Positions 15,731 to 27,300 of a stretch of 64,000 nucleotides of DNA are shown here, piece by piece. Every line of letters starts with the position of its first letter. The stretch's first letter is position 1. The notes beneath the pieces are model-generated. The model was not told the DNA's origin. It saw nothing but the letters and a program-made list of their open reading frames with translations, and searched no databases. Position numbers and translations under genes: made by a program. Source of the stretch: UBA7672 sp965279205 (GTDB taxonomy: Bacteria > Pseudomonadota > Alphaproteobacteria > Caulobacterales > Hyphomonadaceae); assembly GCA_965279205.1 (NCBI GenBank), contig OZ257144.1, positions 3,410,001 through 3,474,000 of the forward strand, written 5' to 3'.

Positions 15731-15900
15731 GCTCCCCCTCCGTCTCGGCGCTGCGCGCCGATCCACCTCCCCCACTACGTAGTGGAGGACACCGCGCGTC
15801 AAGCGGATTTCATCGCGCGAAGTCCTCCACCGCCGCCAGGCGGGGGAGGTGGATTGCGCGAAGCGCAAGACGGAGGGGGCTGGCCGCGAAGCGGCCGGAA
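15731..15900. repeat. Palindromic repeat family A, copy 7 (full length)
   Basis: CTCCCCCTCCGTC, CACCTCCCCCACTACGTAG, GAAGTCCTCCACCGCC, GGGGGAGGTGGATTGCGC and GACGGAGGGGGCTGG, ending 11 bases from the uvrB stop codon. Both halves are present, with the same architecture as copies 2 and 3. Confidence 0.9.
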
Positions 15901-15911
15901 AGCCACCCGCC

Positions 15912-18191
<2,280 letters not shown>

Positions 18192-18276
18192 GGCGGCAAT
18201 ATGGGCCGTTCCATTTGCGTTCGCCAGCCTCCTGGCGGCGCGCCTGCTGACAACGGGCTGTCAGCTGGATTATGGG

Positions 18277-18480
18277 TTAGTTTTTGCCTTTGGTGTCGTC
18301 GTCTACGGCGTCTACTACTACACCTACTGCAGCGCCTACGGCCGCGCCGATGGGGCCTGCAACGATGAGGCCGGTGGCGGCGCCTGTCGCCGCCCGCTGC
18401 TCCATGTTCGTGCCGCAGCCAGCCAGAAGGCTCGCGCCCAGGATGACGGTCGAGAGGACAAGAGAGTGCCGAATCGTCAT
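18277..18480 (-). CDS. Small glycine-zipper lipoprotein, copy 1
   Basis: 67 aa from ATG 18478-18480; a GTG four codons upstream is an alternative. The type II signal peptide ends in lipobox LLAGC. The mature part NMEQRAATGAATGLIVAGPIGAA contains repeated GxxxG-type spacing (glycine zipper), then an Asp/Lys tail. Such lipoproteins usually insert in or line the outer membrane. A near-identical mature sequence follows 350 bases away (18625-18828), showing tandem duplication. Function unknown. Confidence 0.8.
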   Translation of the reverse strand: MTIRHSLVLSTVILGASLLAGCGTNMEQRAATGAATGLIVAGPIGAAVGAAVGVVVDAVDDDTKGKN

Positions 18481-18624
18481 GAGGAGCCCCACGTTTGCCA
18501 GCGGCCCTTAGCATGGAAACCGGCCAGCCAGAAACCCGACAAGAATCGACCGGGTGTGGAGGTTATCCTCACCCGGCCGTACTCAGCCCACCAACAAACC
18601 CGTCAGGTACGCGACGGGGAAATC

Positions 18625-18828
18625 TCAGTTCTTCTTGTCAGCCTCGTCCACTTCGTTGACCACCACGCCAACGCCGGCGCCGACCGCGGCGCCGACCGGT
18701 CCAGCAACGATAAGTCCTGTCGCGGCGCCTGTGGCGGCGCGCTGTTCCATGTTGCTGCCGCACGCGCCAAGCACGGCGAGGCCAAGCAGGGCAGCTGCGG
18801 GAAGGGCAAAAACCGATACGCGGGACAT
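18625..18828 (-). CDS. Small glycine-zipper lipoprotein, copy 2
   Basis: 67 aa, signal peptide with lipobox LGAC. Residues from the lipid-modified Cys onward (SNMEQRAATGAATGLIVAGPVGAA) match copy 1 almost exactly, whereas the signal peptides have diverged. This pattern fits duplication with selection on the mature zipper. It is transcribed away from the MORN-repeat gene. The charged C-terminus ends NEVDEADKKN. Confidence 0.82.
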   Translation of the reverse strand: MSRVSVFALPAAALLGLAVLGACGSNMEQRAATGAATGLIVAGPVGAAVGAGVGVVVNEVDEADKKN

Positions 18829-19031
18829 TGGCTGGCTCCGTTTGATTCATGTTGACTGCGACACCAACGCCCCCTGCCCTCGACGGTTCCCGCAACTGCG
18901 ATTAACCAGCGGCGGCGCCGCACCCGCGCCACAGTTTGGCTCAACTTGACGGCCTTACTTTCACGACAGAATTCTGCGGCCTGCACGCTGCTAGTGTTGA
19001 TTTGGACCCACGCGTATCCGGAGTTGTTTCC

Positions 19032-20339
19032 ATGCTTCGTCTCGGCCGCCGCGCCGCCCCGCTCGCGCTTCTCTGCCTCGTTGTCCTCGCGCCGTTCACG
19101 CTGCGCGCCGTGGCGCAGCAGGTCGCTGACTGGACGTCTGCCCTGCGCTGGTCGGATGGCAAGGAAGTGCAGTGGCGCTCGACTGCAGCGCCCGGATGCG
19201 ATGGCTCGAATGTCGAGCTGCGCCTCGTCAACAACTCGAACTCGTCCGGCACGGGCAAGCTCGCCAACATCACCTTCGCCTGCAAACGCGGCGGCCAGCA
19301 GGTCGGGCCGGAGCGCACCCTGGCGTCAGTCGCTCCCGGCGGCACGTACAGCTCGGAGACGCTCAACTGCGCCTGCGCCGAAAAAGGCGGGGTGAAGGAT
19401 CTGCTGTCGGTCGAGCTCAGCTTCACGCGCAATGGCGAAGGCGCCGAGACGCTGGCCAATGGCTGCAGCTACACCGGCAACTACATCAACGGCCAGCGCA
19501 ACGGCAAAGGCGTCTATTCCTGCCCGGACGGCTATCGCTATGAGGGCAACTACACCGCTGACCAGATCGACGGCCAGGGCGCGGAGACGCTTCCCGGCGG
19601 CCAGAAATATGCCGGCGCGTTCGTCAATGGCGAGCGTCACGGCGCGGGCCGTATGACTTATACAGATAGCTCTGTTTACGAAGGCAACTTTGTCCGCAAT
19701 CTGCGCGATGGCACGGGCACGCAGAAATTCCGCGACGGCTCGACCTATATCGGCGAATGGAAGGGTGACCGCCGCAACGGCCAGGGCTCCTACACTACGG
19801 GCGACCAGCAATGGACCTATGATGGCGGCTGGCTCAACGACATGCGCAGCGGCGACGGCAGGCTGCTGTCGACGGACGGCGCCTACACTTACTTGGGTCC
19901 CTTCGTGAACGACAAGCGCACCGGCCAGGGCATCGCGAATTTCGGCGACGGCCGCGTCTTCCGCGGAGCCTTCGTCAACGACAAGCAGGTTGGGCCTGGC
20001 GAACTTACCTTCAAGGACGGTCGCAAGGTCACCGGCGACTTCAACGACCACCGCCCGCACGGCCATGCGGTCGAAACGGGCGGCGTCGCTACGTTCGACG
20101 GCCAGTGGGTCGACGGCATGCTGCAGGGCAAGGCCGTTGTCGTCTACGCCACGGGCGAACGCTTCGACGGTCTCTATGCCAGGGGCCAGCGCAATGGCCT
20201 TGGCGTCGAGACGCGTAAGGATGGCTCAAAGGAAGAATGCCAGTGGATCGCCGACATCCGCCAGCAGCCCTGCACGCAGATCACCAAGGACGGCAAACGC
20301 ATCGAATTCCGTTCGAACAAGCCCAAGGGCCGGAACTAG
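19032..20339 (+). CDS. Secreted MORN-repeat protein
   Basis: 435 aa from ATG 19032 with GGAG 9 bases upstream; the frame also extends to 18936 without a ribosome site. A signal peptide ends near AVAQQ. Residues about 30-160 form a Cys-containing beta-rich domain of unknown type. From about 165 to the end there are roughly ten MORN units of the form YxGxFxxGxxxGxGxxxxxDG. MORN repeats form an extended beta sheet that binds lipid or protein. No kinase or enzymatic domain is attached. Probably periplasmic or surface-exposed. Confidence 0.85.
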   Translation: MLRLGRRAAPLALLCLVVLAPFTLRAVAQQVADWTSALRWSDGKEVQWRSTAAPGCDGSNVELRLVNNSNSSGTGKLANITFACKRGGQQVGPERTLASVAPGGTYSSETLNCACAEKGGVKDLLSVELSFTRNGEGAETLANGCSYTGNYINGQRNGKGVYSCPDGYRYEGNYTADQIDGQGAETLPGGQKYAGAFVNGERHGAGRMTYTDSSVYEGNFVRNLRDGTGTQKFRDGSTYIGEWKGDRRNGQGSYTTGDQQWTYDGGWLNDMRSGDGRLLSTDGAYTYLGPFVNDKRTGQGIANFGDGRVFRGAFVNDKQVGPGELTFKDGRKVTGDFNDHRPHGHAVETGGVATFDGQWVDGMLQGKAVVVYATGERFDGLYARGQRNGLGVETRKDGSKEECQWIADIRQQPCTQITKDGKRIEFRSNKPKGRN

Positions 20340-20342
20340 CGC

Positions 20343-21836
20343 TTAGGGCACGGCAATCTTCGGCGGCGCGAACTCGATCCGCTCCGGCGTTGGTTCTCCC
20401 TTGAAGAAGGCGACCACGGCGTCGGCGACGCGCTTGTCGGCCTCGTAAATGTTGTGGCCGCCATTCTCGACGATCAGCCGGCGCTTGTTCGAGAACCCCT
20501 TGATCTCTTCGGCAGCCTCGTCGGGATAGGTGCGCCCGTCGAGCGTCGCCGAGATAAACATCGCCGGAATGTCGGACCGGAACGGCGCGCGGAACTGGTC
20601 GCCAAGATCGATCTGCGGACGAACGCCCATCACATGCGGCATCGGGAAGTTGAGCGCGTCGCCCAGCAGCGATGTCTCCGCTTCCTTCTGGGTCAACGCC
20701 AGGCGCGCAGCCGTTGCGCCCGAAGCCAGGTCCATCGCCTCCGGCATGCCCCGGAACGCCACCACCTGCTGACGCATGCCGTAGAGCATGGGCGCGATGC
20801 GATCGTACTGCCCCTTGTCGAGCGCCAGATAGAGCAACGGCGCATTGGCGAATCCCGGCGGGTCAGCGGTCGACGACGACGTCAGCAGCTGCACCGCAAA
20901 GCCGTCGAACGTGATCGTCACCGGCGCAGAGGCATCCTTGGGCGTGAAGGTCACGGTCGCTGGATTGGCATTCAGCTTCGCATGCACGCGCCGCATCGTC
21001 CCGGCGAGATCAGGATAGAGCGCCTTGGTCTTCGGATCGGCGTCGATGATCTCCTGTACGTGGGCGAACACCTTGTCCGTCAGCGCGGGGCGCTTGATCG
21101 TCTGGTCCAGGCCCTCGATACCGGAGAGCACGGCGCGGTTCACCGTTGCCGGATGGTATTTCATCACCGCCAGGCCGAGGTGCGAACCGTAGCTGATGCC
21201 CCATAGGTTCAGCTTGCGCGCGCCCAGCGCCCGGCGCAGGTCCTCGAGGTCGTGCGCGCTTTCGATCGTGGTGTAACCGTCGATGTCGACGCCCTTCTCT
21301 TCCCACCAGCCGAAGCACCGCGTGAGACTGGTGCGATAGAAGGCGACCAGGTTCGCCTTGGTCATCGGCGTGTCCGCGCCGAATGGCGGAACGTTGACGC
21401 ACATCGGCGTCGGGCTCGACAAGCCGGTGCCGCGCTGGTCGAACGCGATCACGTCGGCAACGCCACGCAGCGCCATGAACAGCGAGAAGCGGGCGCCTTG
21501 CGCCGCGCCGACGCCCGTGCCGCCCGGACCGCCGGCAAGATAGACGATTGGATCGCCGGGGCTCGCCGCCGTCGAGGGGAAGCGCACAAAGCCAAGCTTG
21601 ATCTTGCGCGAATTGGGATCGTTGCGGTTTTCCGGAACCTCGAAATACCCACGCTGGGCTTCCACCTTCACCCCGCCCTGGCCGGTGAATGTGTAGGGCT
21701 CGACACTCAGCGCAGGGCCCGCCGCCACGGTCGCCACAGGCGTGACAGGCGCAGCAGGCTGGACCGGCGCCTGCGGCGCGGCGCCCGCGCAGGCCGCCAG
21801 CAACATCAGCGCAGCCACGGAAACAGATGTCTTCAT
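20343..21836 (-). CDS. Secreted alpha/beta-hydrolase lipoprotein (TAP/proline iminopeptidase-like)
   Basis: 497 aa from ATG 21834-21836, with GGGAGGA 5-6 bases upstream. Lipobox LLAAC follows the signal peptide. The alpha/beta-hydrolase core shows YLAGGPGGTG (oxyanion region), FDQRGTGLSS, the nucleophile elbow WGISYGSHL, and a C-terminal Asp in SATLDGRTYP with His in ENGGHNIYE, all as in tripeptidyl-aminopeptidase/proline iminopeptidase relatives. It probably releases N-terminal residues from peptides in the envelope. Three bases separate its stop from that of the convergent MORN gene. Confidence 0.85.
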   Translation of the reverse strand: MKTSVSVAALMLLAACAGAAPQAPVQPAAPVTPVATVAAGPALSVEPYTFTGQGGVKVEAQRGYFEVPENRNDPNSRKIKLGFVRFPSTAASPGDPIVYLAGGPGGTGVGAAQGARFSLFMALRGVADVIAFDQRGTGLSSPTPMCVNVPPFGADTPMTKANLVAFYRTSLTRCFGWWEEKGVDIDGYTTIESAHDLEDLRRALGARKLNLWGISYGSHLGLAVMKYHPATVNRAVLSGIEGLDQTIKRPALTDKVFAHVQEIIDADPKTKALYPDLAGTMRRVHAKLNANPATVTFTPKDASAPVTITFDGFAVQLLTSSSTADPPGFANAPLLYLALDKGQYDRIAPMLYGMRQQVVAFRGMPEAMDLASGATAARLALTQKEAETSLLGDALNFPMPHVMGVRPQIDLGDQFRAPFRSDIPAMFISATLDGRTYPDEAAEEIKGFSNKRRLIVENGGHNIYEADKRVADAVVAFFKGEPTPERIEFAPPKIAVP

Positions 21837-21970
21837 GCAATCCTCCCGGATCATGACCCCAACGCAGCAGACCCCATCGGACCCGGCTTTTCCTCCCCCA
21901 TTCGGCGAACGGTGAAGGATTTCCGGCGAGCGGCGCCGCGCAGCGCGTCATTCTCGGCTAGACTGCAGCC

Positions 21971-23692
21971 ATGATCCTGCGCCTGTTTCTCTTGCTGACC
22001 CTGTTTTTCGCGCCGGCCGCCTTCGCGCAACCCGCGCCGATCAGCCCGCTTCTGGATCACGAGTTCTGCCTCAGCCTCGGCGTCAGCGAGGATCCCACGG
22101 ATATCGACGAAGCATCCTGCAAGCCGTTCGGCCAGGTCGAAGATGTCAATCCGCAAGGACGCATTGTCTGGGTGCGCGGCCGGTTCGTGATCTCCGAGGG
22201 CTATCCGAGTCCGTCGCCGCTCGGCCTCTATACCGGCGCGCTGGCCTCGCGCGACATGTGGTGGAATGGCGAGCGCATTGGCGCTGTCGGAAAACCCGGT
22301 GCGTCCGTAGAGAAAGAAACAGTGGGCGACCTCGACGCCGTGACCTGGATTCCACCGCACCTGGTTCGCACCGGCGAGAACACCGTGATCATCCGCTATT
22401 CCAGCTTCCACCTGGCGATACCGGTGTCGGCGCCGCTGCACTACATCTATGCCGCGCGCATGGGCGGGCCGAGCCGCAACCTGCTCGTCGGCTACGCTCC
22501 CAGCATCGCGGCCACCGGCGCACTGGTCGCTGCGGCGGTGTTCTTCGGTTTCACCTTCGTCACCAATCGGCGCCTGCTCGGTTCGCTGTTCATCTCGCTG
22601 ATGTCGCTGTTCGCTGTCGGACAGCTGTGGCTGGAAGCGATGCGCGGCTTCACCAGCTATCCCTATCCGGTCCAAATCTGGCGGCTGTCCGGCATCGCCT
22701 TCCTGGCTTTTGCCTTCGCCCTGTCGATGACCGCCTACGTCGCCAGTCGCTTCGCGCCACACCGCTGGCGGCTCTATGTCGCCATCGCTGCGGTCGCAGG
22801 ACTGGCCCTGACACCCATCCTGAGTGGTTTCGACGGCAAGACGCTCGGTTTCATCCTCGGCCCGACGCTCGTCTCGCTGTTCATCGCTGCGCGCGGTGTT
22901 GTTGAAAAACAGAAGGGCGCGGCGATCACAACCGCTGCACTGGTCGCATTCCTTCTGCTTGCCGCCATCGAACAGCAGAGATTCCTCGACAACACCTTCT
23001 ATCTCGCGATCAGCCTGCTCGCGATCGTGCTGTTCGCCGATCAGGTAAGGGCGCTGCGTCGCGCGCGCGATGCCGAGGAACAGGCCAACCGCCGCGCCAC
23101 CCTGCTCGAACTCGAGCTGCTGAAGCGCCGCATCGCCCCGCACTTCCTGATGAACACGCTGAACGCGCTCGCCGAGTGGGTCGAGACCGATCCCAAGTCC
23201 GGCGTGAAGATGATCGAGGCGCTTGCCGGAGAATTCCGCCTGCTGTCGCAGATCAGCGATCAGCCGCTCATTCCGCTCCGCGAGGAGATTGCCCTCTGTC
23301 GCCGGCATCTCGAAGTGATGTCGTGGCGCGTTGATCGCGCCTTCTCGCTGGAGACAAGAGACGTCGACGAAACGATGGAGGTGCCGCCGGGCGTGTTGCA
23401 CACGCTGGTCGAGAACGCCTTCACTCATGGCCGTCTTGGCGGCGCTGGCGAATTCGTCCTGACGCGCGAGACAAGCGAGGATGGCGACCGGCTGGTTCTG
23501 CTGACGCCGCCTGCCGCGGACGCCACATCCGAACCGCCAGTCCGCGAAACACGCGGCGAGGGCCTCGCCTATGTCCGCCGCCGTCTCGAAGCTGCCTTCG
23601 GCGCCGGGGCGCGGGTCGACAGCGGCGCGGCCCAAGGCGGCTGGCGAACCGTGCTGACCATTCCGCGCGCAACAGCGGGCGTTGCGACATGA
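21971..23692 (+). CDS. Sensor histidine kinase, LytS-like with 7TMR-DISM-type sensor
   Basis: 573 aa. In order: signal peptide (ending FAQPA); an extracytoplasmic beta-rich domain to about residue 165; about seven hydrophobic segments from about 170 to 355; a short coiled coil (RARDAEEQANRRATLLELELLKRR); the His_kinase phosphoacceptor RIAPHFLMNTLNAL near residue 393; and an HATPase domain with VLHTLVENAFTHG and GEGLAYVRRRL. The layout matches 7TMR-DISM sensors coupled to LytS kinases. It overlaps its response-regulator gene by 4 bases, so the two are translationally coupled. The signal is unknown. Confidence 0.88.
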   Translation: MILRLFLLLTLFFAPAAFAQPAPISPLLDHEFCLSLGVSEDPTDIDEASCKPFGQVEDVNPQGRIVWVRGRFVISEGYPSPSPLGLYTGALASRDMWWNGERIGAVGKPGASVEKETVGDLDAVTWIPPHLVRTGENTVIIRYSSFHLAIPVSAPLHYIYAARMGGPSRNLLVGYAPSIAATGALVAAAVFFGFTFVTNRRLLGSLFISLMSLFAVGQLWLEAMRGFTSYPYPVQIWRLSGIAFLAFAFALSMTAYVASRFAPHRWRLYVAIAAVAGLALTPILSGFDGKTLGFILGPTLVSLFIAARGVVEKQKGAAITTAALVAFLLLAAIEQQRFLDNTFYLAISLLAIVLFADQVRALRRARDAEEQANRRATLLELELLKRRIAPHFLMNTLNALAEWVETDPKSGVKMIEALAGEFRLLSQISDQPLIPLREEIALCRRHLEVMSWRVDRAFSLETRDVDETMEVPPGVLHTLVENAFTHGRLGGAGEFVLTRETSEDGDRLVLLTPPAADATSEPPVRETRGEGLAYVRRRLEAAFGAGARVDSGAAQGGWRTVLTIPRATAGVAT

Positions 23693-24387
23693 ATGTGCTG
23701 ATAGCCGAGGACGAGGCGCCAGCAGCCCGCCGCCTTGAGCGCATGGTCGCCGAGCAGCTTGGTCCGCGCCTCACACAGATAGCAGTGGCGCCGACGCTGG
23801 ATACGGCGCGCGCGGCGCTGGCCGGCGGCAAGGTCGATCTCCTGCTGCTCGATCTTGATCTGGCAGGCGCAGATGGGTTCGCCCTGCTCGGCTCTGGACC
23901 ACGCCAGCCGCGCATCGTCGTGGTGTCGGCTCACGCCGACAGGGCCATCGACGCCTTCGATCATGCGGTCATAGATTTCGTCGCCAAGCCTGTTGCAGCG
24001 GACCGTCTTGCGCGAGCGCTTGAACGCGCGCTCGACGGTACGCCTCTGACGCCGGGCGCGATGAGCCTCGTCGTTCGTTCCGCCGGCCGCATCGACCTCG
24101 CCAAGTTCTCCGACATCGTCGCGCTGTCCGGCGCCGACGACTATGTCGAGGTCACGCTCGCGGATGGCCGCCGCTTCCTGCACGACACGCGACTGCAGGA
24201 GCTGGAACGCCGCCTCCCGTCGGGCTTCGTGCGCGTGCATCGCTCGCACATCGCCAATGGCGCCCATGTGCGCGGCGTGCGCTCGCTGGCCGGTGGCCGG
24301 CGCATGCTGGAACTTTCCGGCGGCGCCGAAATCCCCGTCAGCCGCAACCGTGTCGGCGAAATCCAGTCTCTGCTACGCGAGGCCTAG
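23689..24387 (+). CDS. LytTR-family response regulator
   Basis: 232 aa. Receiver domain: acidic pocket EDE at residues 7-9, phospho-acceptor Asp in LLLLDLDLAGADG near residue 49-51, and the switch Lys in FVAKPV near 102. The C-terminal LytTR DNA-binding domain runs from about 125, with VALSGADDYVEV, HDTRLQELERRLP and FVRVHRSHIAN. LytTR regulators bind repeated direct half-sites near target promoters. It pairs with the upstream kinase. Its stop codon is 2 bases from the stop of the convergent 1209-aa protein gene. Confidence 0.92.
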   Translation: MNVLIAEDEAPAARRLERMVAEQLGPRLTQIAVAPTLDTARAALAGGKVDLLLLDLDLAGADGFALLGSGPRQPRIVVVSAHADRAIDAFDHAVIDFVAKPVAADRLARALERALDGTPLTPGAMSLVVRSAGRIDLAKFSDIVALSGADDYVEVTLADGRRFLHDTRLQELERRLPSGFVRVHRSHIANGAHVRGVRSLAGGRRMLELSGGAEIPVSRNRVGEIQSLLREA

Positions 24388-24389
24388 CG

Positions 24390-27300
24390 TCAGGCGACCG
24401 CGGCCACCTTGAGCGCGAGACCACGCTCGAACGCGGCAGCTTCGTCTTCTCGCCGCGTCAGCAGGCCGGCAACGTCCGGTTTGCCCTCCCACAGGCGTTT
24501 CATCGCGCGGATCTCCGCGGGGATCTTGTCGAACGTCTTCGCCTTCATGTGGTCGCGGATGGCGCGCATTTCCTTGCGCGAATCCTTGTCGGCCATGCTG
24601 GGCCCGCGATTGAAGACCAGCGAGACAAGCGCGCCCATGCTGATGTCGTGAAGCTCACCCGTATTATCCAGCGCAGCTTCGGTCCGGTGGGTATGAACAG
24701 GCATCATGGTGTCGCTGAACACGGTCATCGCGGCCTCGATCGAGACCTTGAACGGCTTCAGCGCGGCAACGACCTTCTTGCGCTCGGCAAGGTCAGACTC
24801 GGCCTTGTTGCAATAGGGCGCCAGCGCGTCGATCATTTCCGGCGACAGATGCGCGCCCCAGTCGGCGCGGAACTCAGCGTCCGAGGCGTGACGCAAATCA
24901 TAGCCCACACCGATCGTCAGGCCGGACTCGCCGCCTGGCCAGATCGGGGATTCGAGTTTCTTTTTGTAGTAGGCCGGGCTCGATATCTCGAAACCTGCAA
25001 TGAAGTCGCCGCATTCCTTTAGCAACTTGCGGCTCGACTTCGCGCCAAAGCTTTCCAGTCCCGCGCCGTCGGATTCCCAGTCGCCCAGCGACCGCATGCT
25101 TTCGAATGCAGATTCGCCCACGCGTTCGGCAAACTCGCTCGCGGGTTTCGGAGCAGCAGGCGCCGGCGCCACGGGCGCAGCAGCAACGGCCGCTACCGGT
25201 TTCGCGCCTTTCAGCGCCGCCTCGAACTCGATCGCGATAGCGCGCAACGCCATACCCTGGTTGGCCTGGTAGCGATCGGCGTCACCGAACGCCTTGTCGA
25301 TCGGCGGAACCTTGCCGCGATGATGGATCGCGATCAGGTCGAGCGTATCGGCGTCGAACACCGGGCTGCCGGACGAACCCGGCTCGGTCGGCGCGCGATA
25401 CTGCACGCGCACGGGATCGGCCTGGAAGGGCTGGCCGACGGCCGGGCCTTCATGGTCGAGCAGCAGGTTGTTGTTGAAGGTGATCTCCAGCGACCGCCCC
25501 TCGGGATGCCCAAGCACCAGCACGCGTGGCCGCGCCGGCTTCTCGCCGGGCGCAAACCGGCACTTCGGAAGATTGGCGGCGATGCGCGCGGGCGCCACCG
25601 ACCCATCGAACTTCGGATAGTCCGCAAGGTGCAGGATCGTGCAGTCGTGGCGTTCGACTGGCGATGTCCAGATGAGTCTGGCGATACGGTGCCGGCTTCC
25701 ACCTTCGACCTGGAATTCCACCTGGGCCTGGTCGGGTGTCGCGGCGCCTTGCGCGCCGTCCAGCGCGCAGACGTGCGCATTGGTCAGGAAGAGCCAGCCT
25801 CCATCGAGACCGTTTCGGCGTAGCAGTGCATCCTTGGCGGCGTCGGCTTCAGGACCGCCGGGCAGCAATTCTTTCGCCGGCACCAGGAAGCCTGTTCCCT
25901 TCGCACGATCGCCCTGTAGCACCCTGCCGACAAAGCGCGACATGCTGAGCGCCTTGTAGGCGGTCTGGACCGAGATACCGGTCTCGCCGTTGAAGATCGC
26001 CTCGAACCGCGCCTCATCGGGCGAGGCCAGCAGCTGTTTCACACCGTCGACTTTCAGTGGCGCGCCATTGTCGGCGCCCATCAGAGCCATCTGCAGGCCT
26101 TCCACGACACGGCCGTTGGGACCGCCGATGCTGATCCCCCACAGCGTCGTGATCTGACGTAGCGTGGAGTTCAGCGAGAAGGCGTCCTTGATGTTCTTGC
26201 GCGCATAGTCGTCGAGCCAATCGCGGGCGTCGTCGTACATTCCGAGCTCGAGCGACGCTTCGGCCGCATTGGCGTAGTCCCAGTTCTGTACGTTGGGCCG
26301 CGCGCTTTCGACATGGCGAAGGATGTCCTCGGCCATCTGCCGGATCTTCTTCGGCTTGAGATCGCCAGGAACCTTGAGACCAGCGCGCAGACCGGCGCTG
26401 GCAAGCGCCATCACGTTGACCGTGTGATAGAGATTGCTCGGGTCGTTCGCGATCTTCCTGCCCTGGCGATAGTAGGCAAGGCTGCGGTCGAAGGCGTCCT
26501 GCCGGGCGCGCACATCCTTGGCGCCCAGGTCGACGAACCTGTCCTTCTGCACGCGGCCAAGCGAGCCGTAGATGTCCGCGAGCTCCTTGTCCTTGGTACG
26601 CTTTGCCAGGTCCTCCGCCTGCCTCAGCATCAGTTCGGCGGCCGCCGGCTCCTTCAGCTCGATCAGCGCCTGGGCGTGGAGCTTCATGAACAGTGGCTGG
26701 CGTTCGCCCTGGGCCAGCAGCGTCTCGCCCATGCGCTTCATGTCGTCGAACCGGCGCACGGCGCGCAGGCACAGCATGATCGACTTGACCCGCGGCTGGT
26801 CGAAAGGCGGCATGGAGAAGCGGATGAAGGAGATCGCCGCCGCGGTGAGCGCGCCAACCGTCAGCATGTCGCCCTGGTCGGCCGCCTTGGTCATCTTGCC
26901 GGCAATCTCCGCCAGCGACAGCGGCTGCTCGGTCTCGCCCGTTGCAGCGGCAACGGCCCTCGTTGCCTTGTCATCGCCAAAGCGCGCCCTGAGTGCATCG
27001 GCCACCACGCCATCAAGCGTTGGGCGCACGACCTCGGGGCCGCCGCCTGCGCTTTCAAAACCCGTTCGCGCCGCCCGGAACTCCTGGAACTTCTTCTTGG
27101 CGGTTTCGACCAAGTGGTCGCGGTCGACCTTCAGCAGGTCCGGCCACAGCGACACCATGCCGGCATAGTCCTGGATCATCGCGCGGATCGTGTCTTCACT
27201 CGCTCCGCCCTTCTCGATCGTCTCGATGACCTGTTCGAACTTCTTCTTGAGGCGCGGAATAGTAGCCGCATCCTCACGCGTCTCGATCGCCTCGACAGAG

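Noticed and set aside
3974..15900. CRISPR array
   Set aside because: The repeated units are inverted, kilobases apart and intergenic; no regular spacers or cas genes.
21851..23635. 594-codon minus-strand frame
   Set aside because: Antisense to the LytS kinase, which has clear signal, membrane and kinase motifs.
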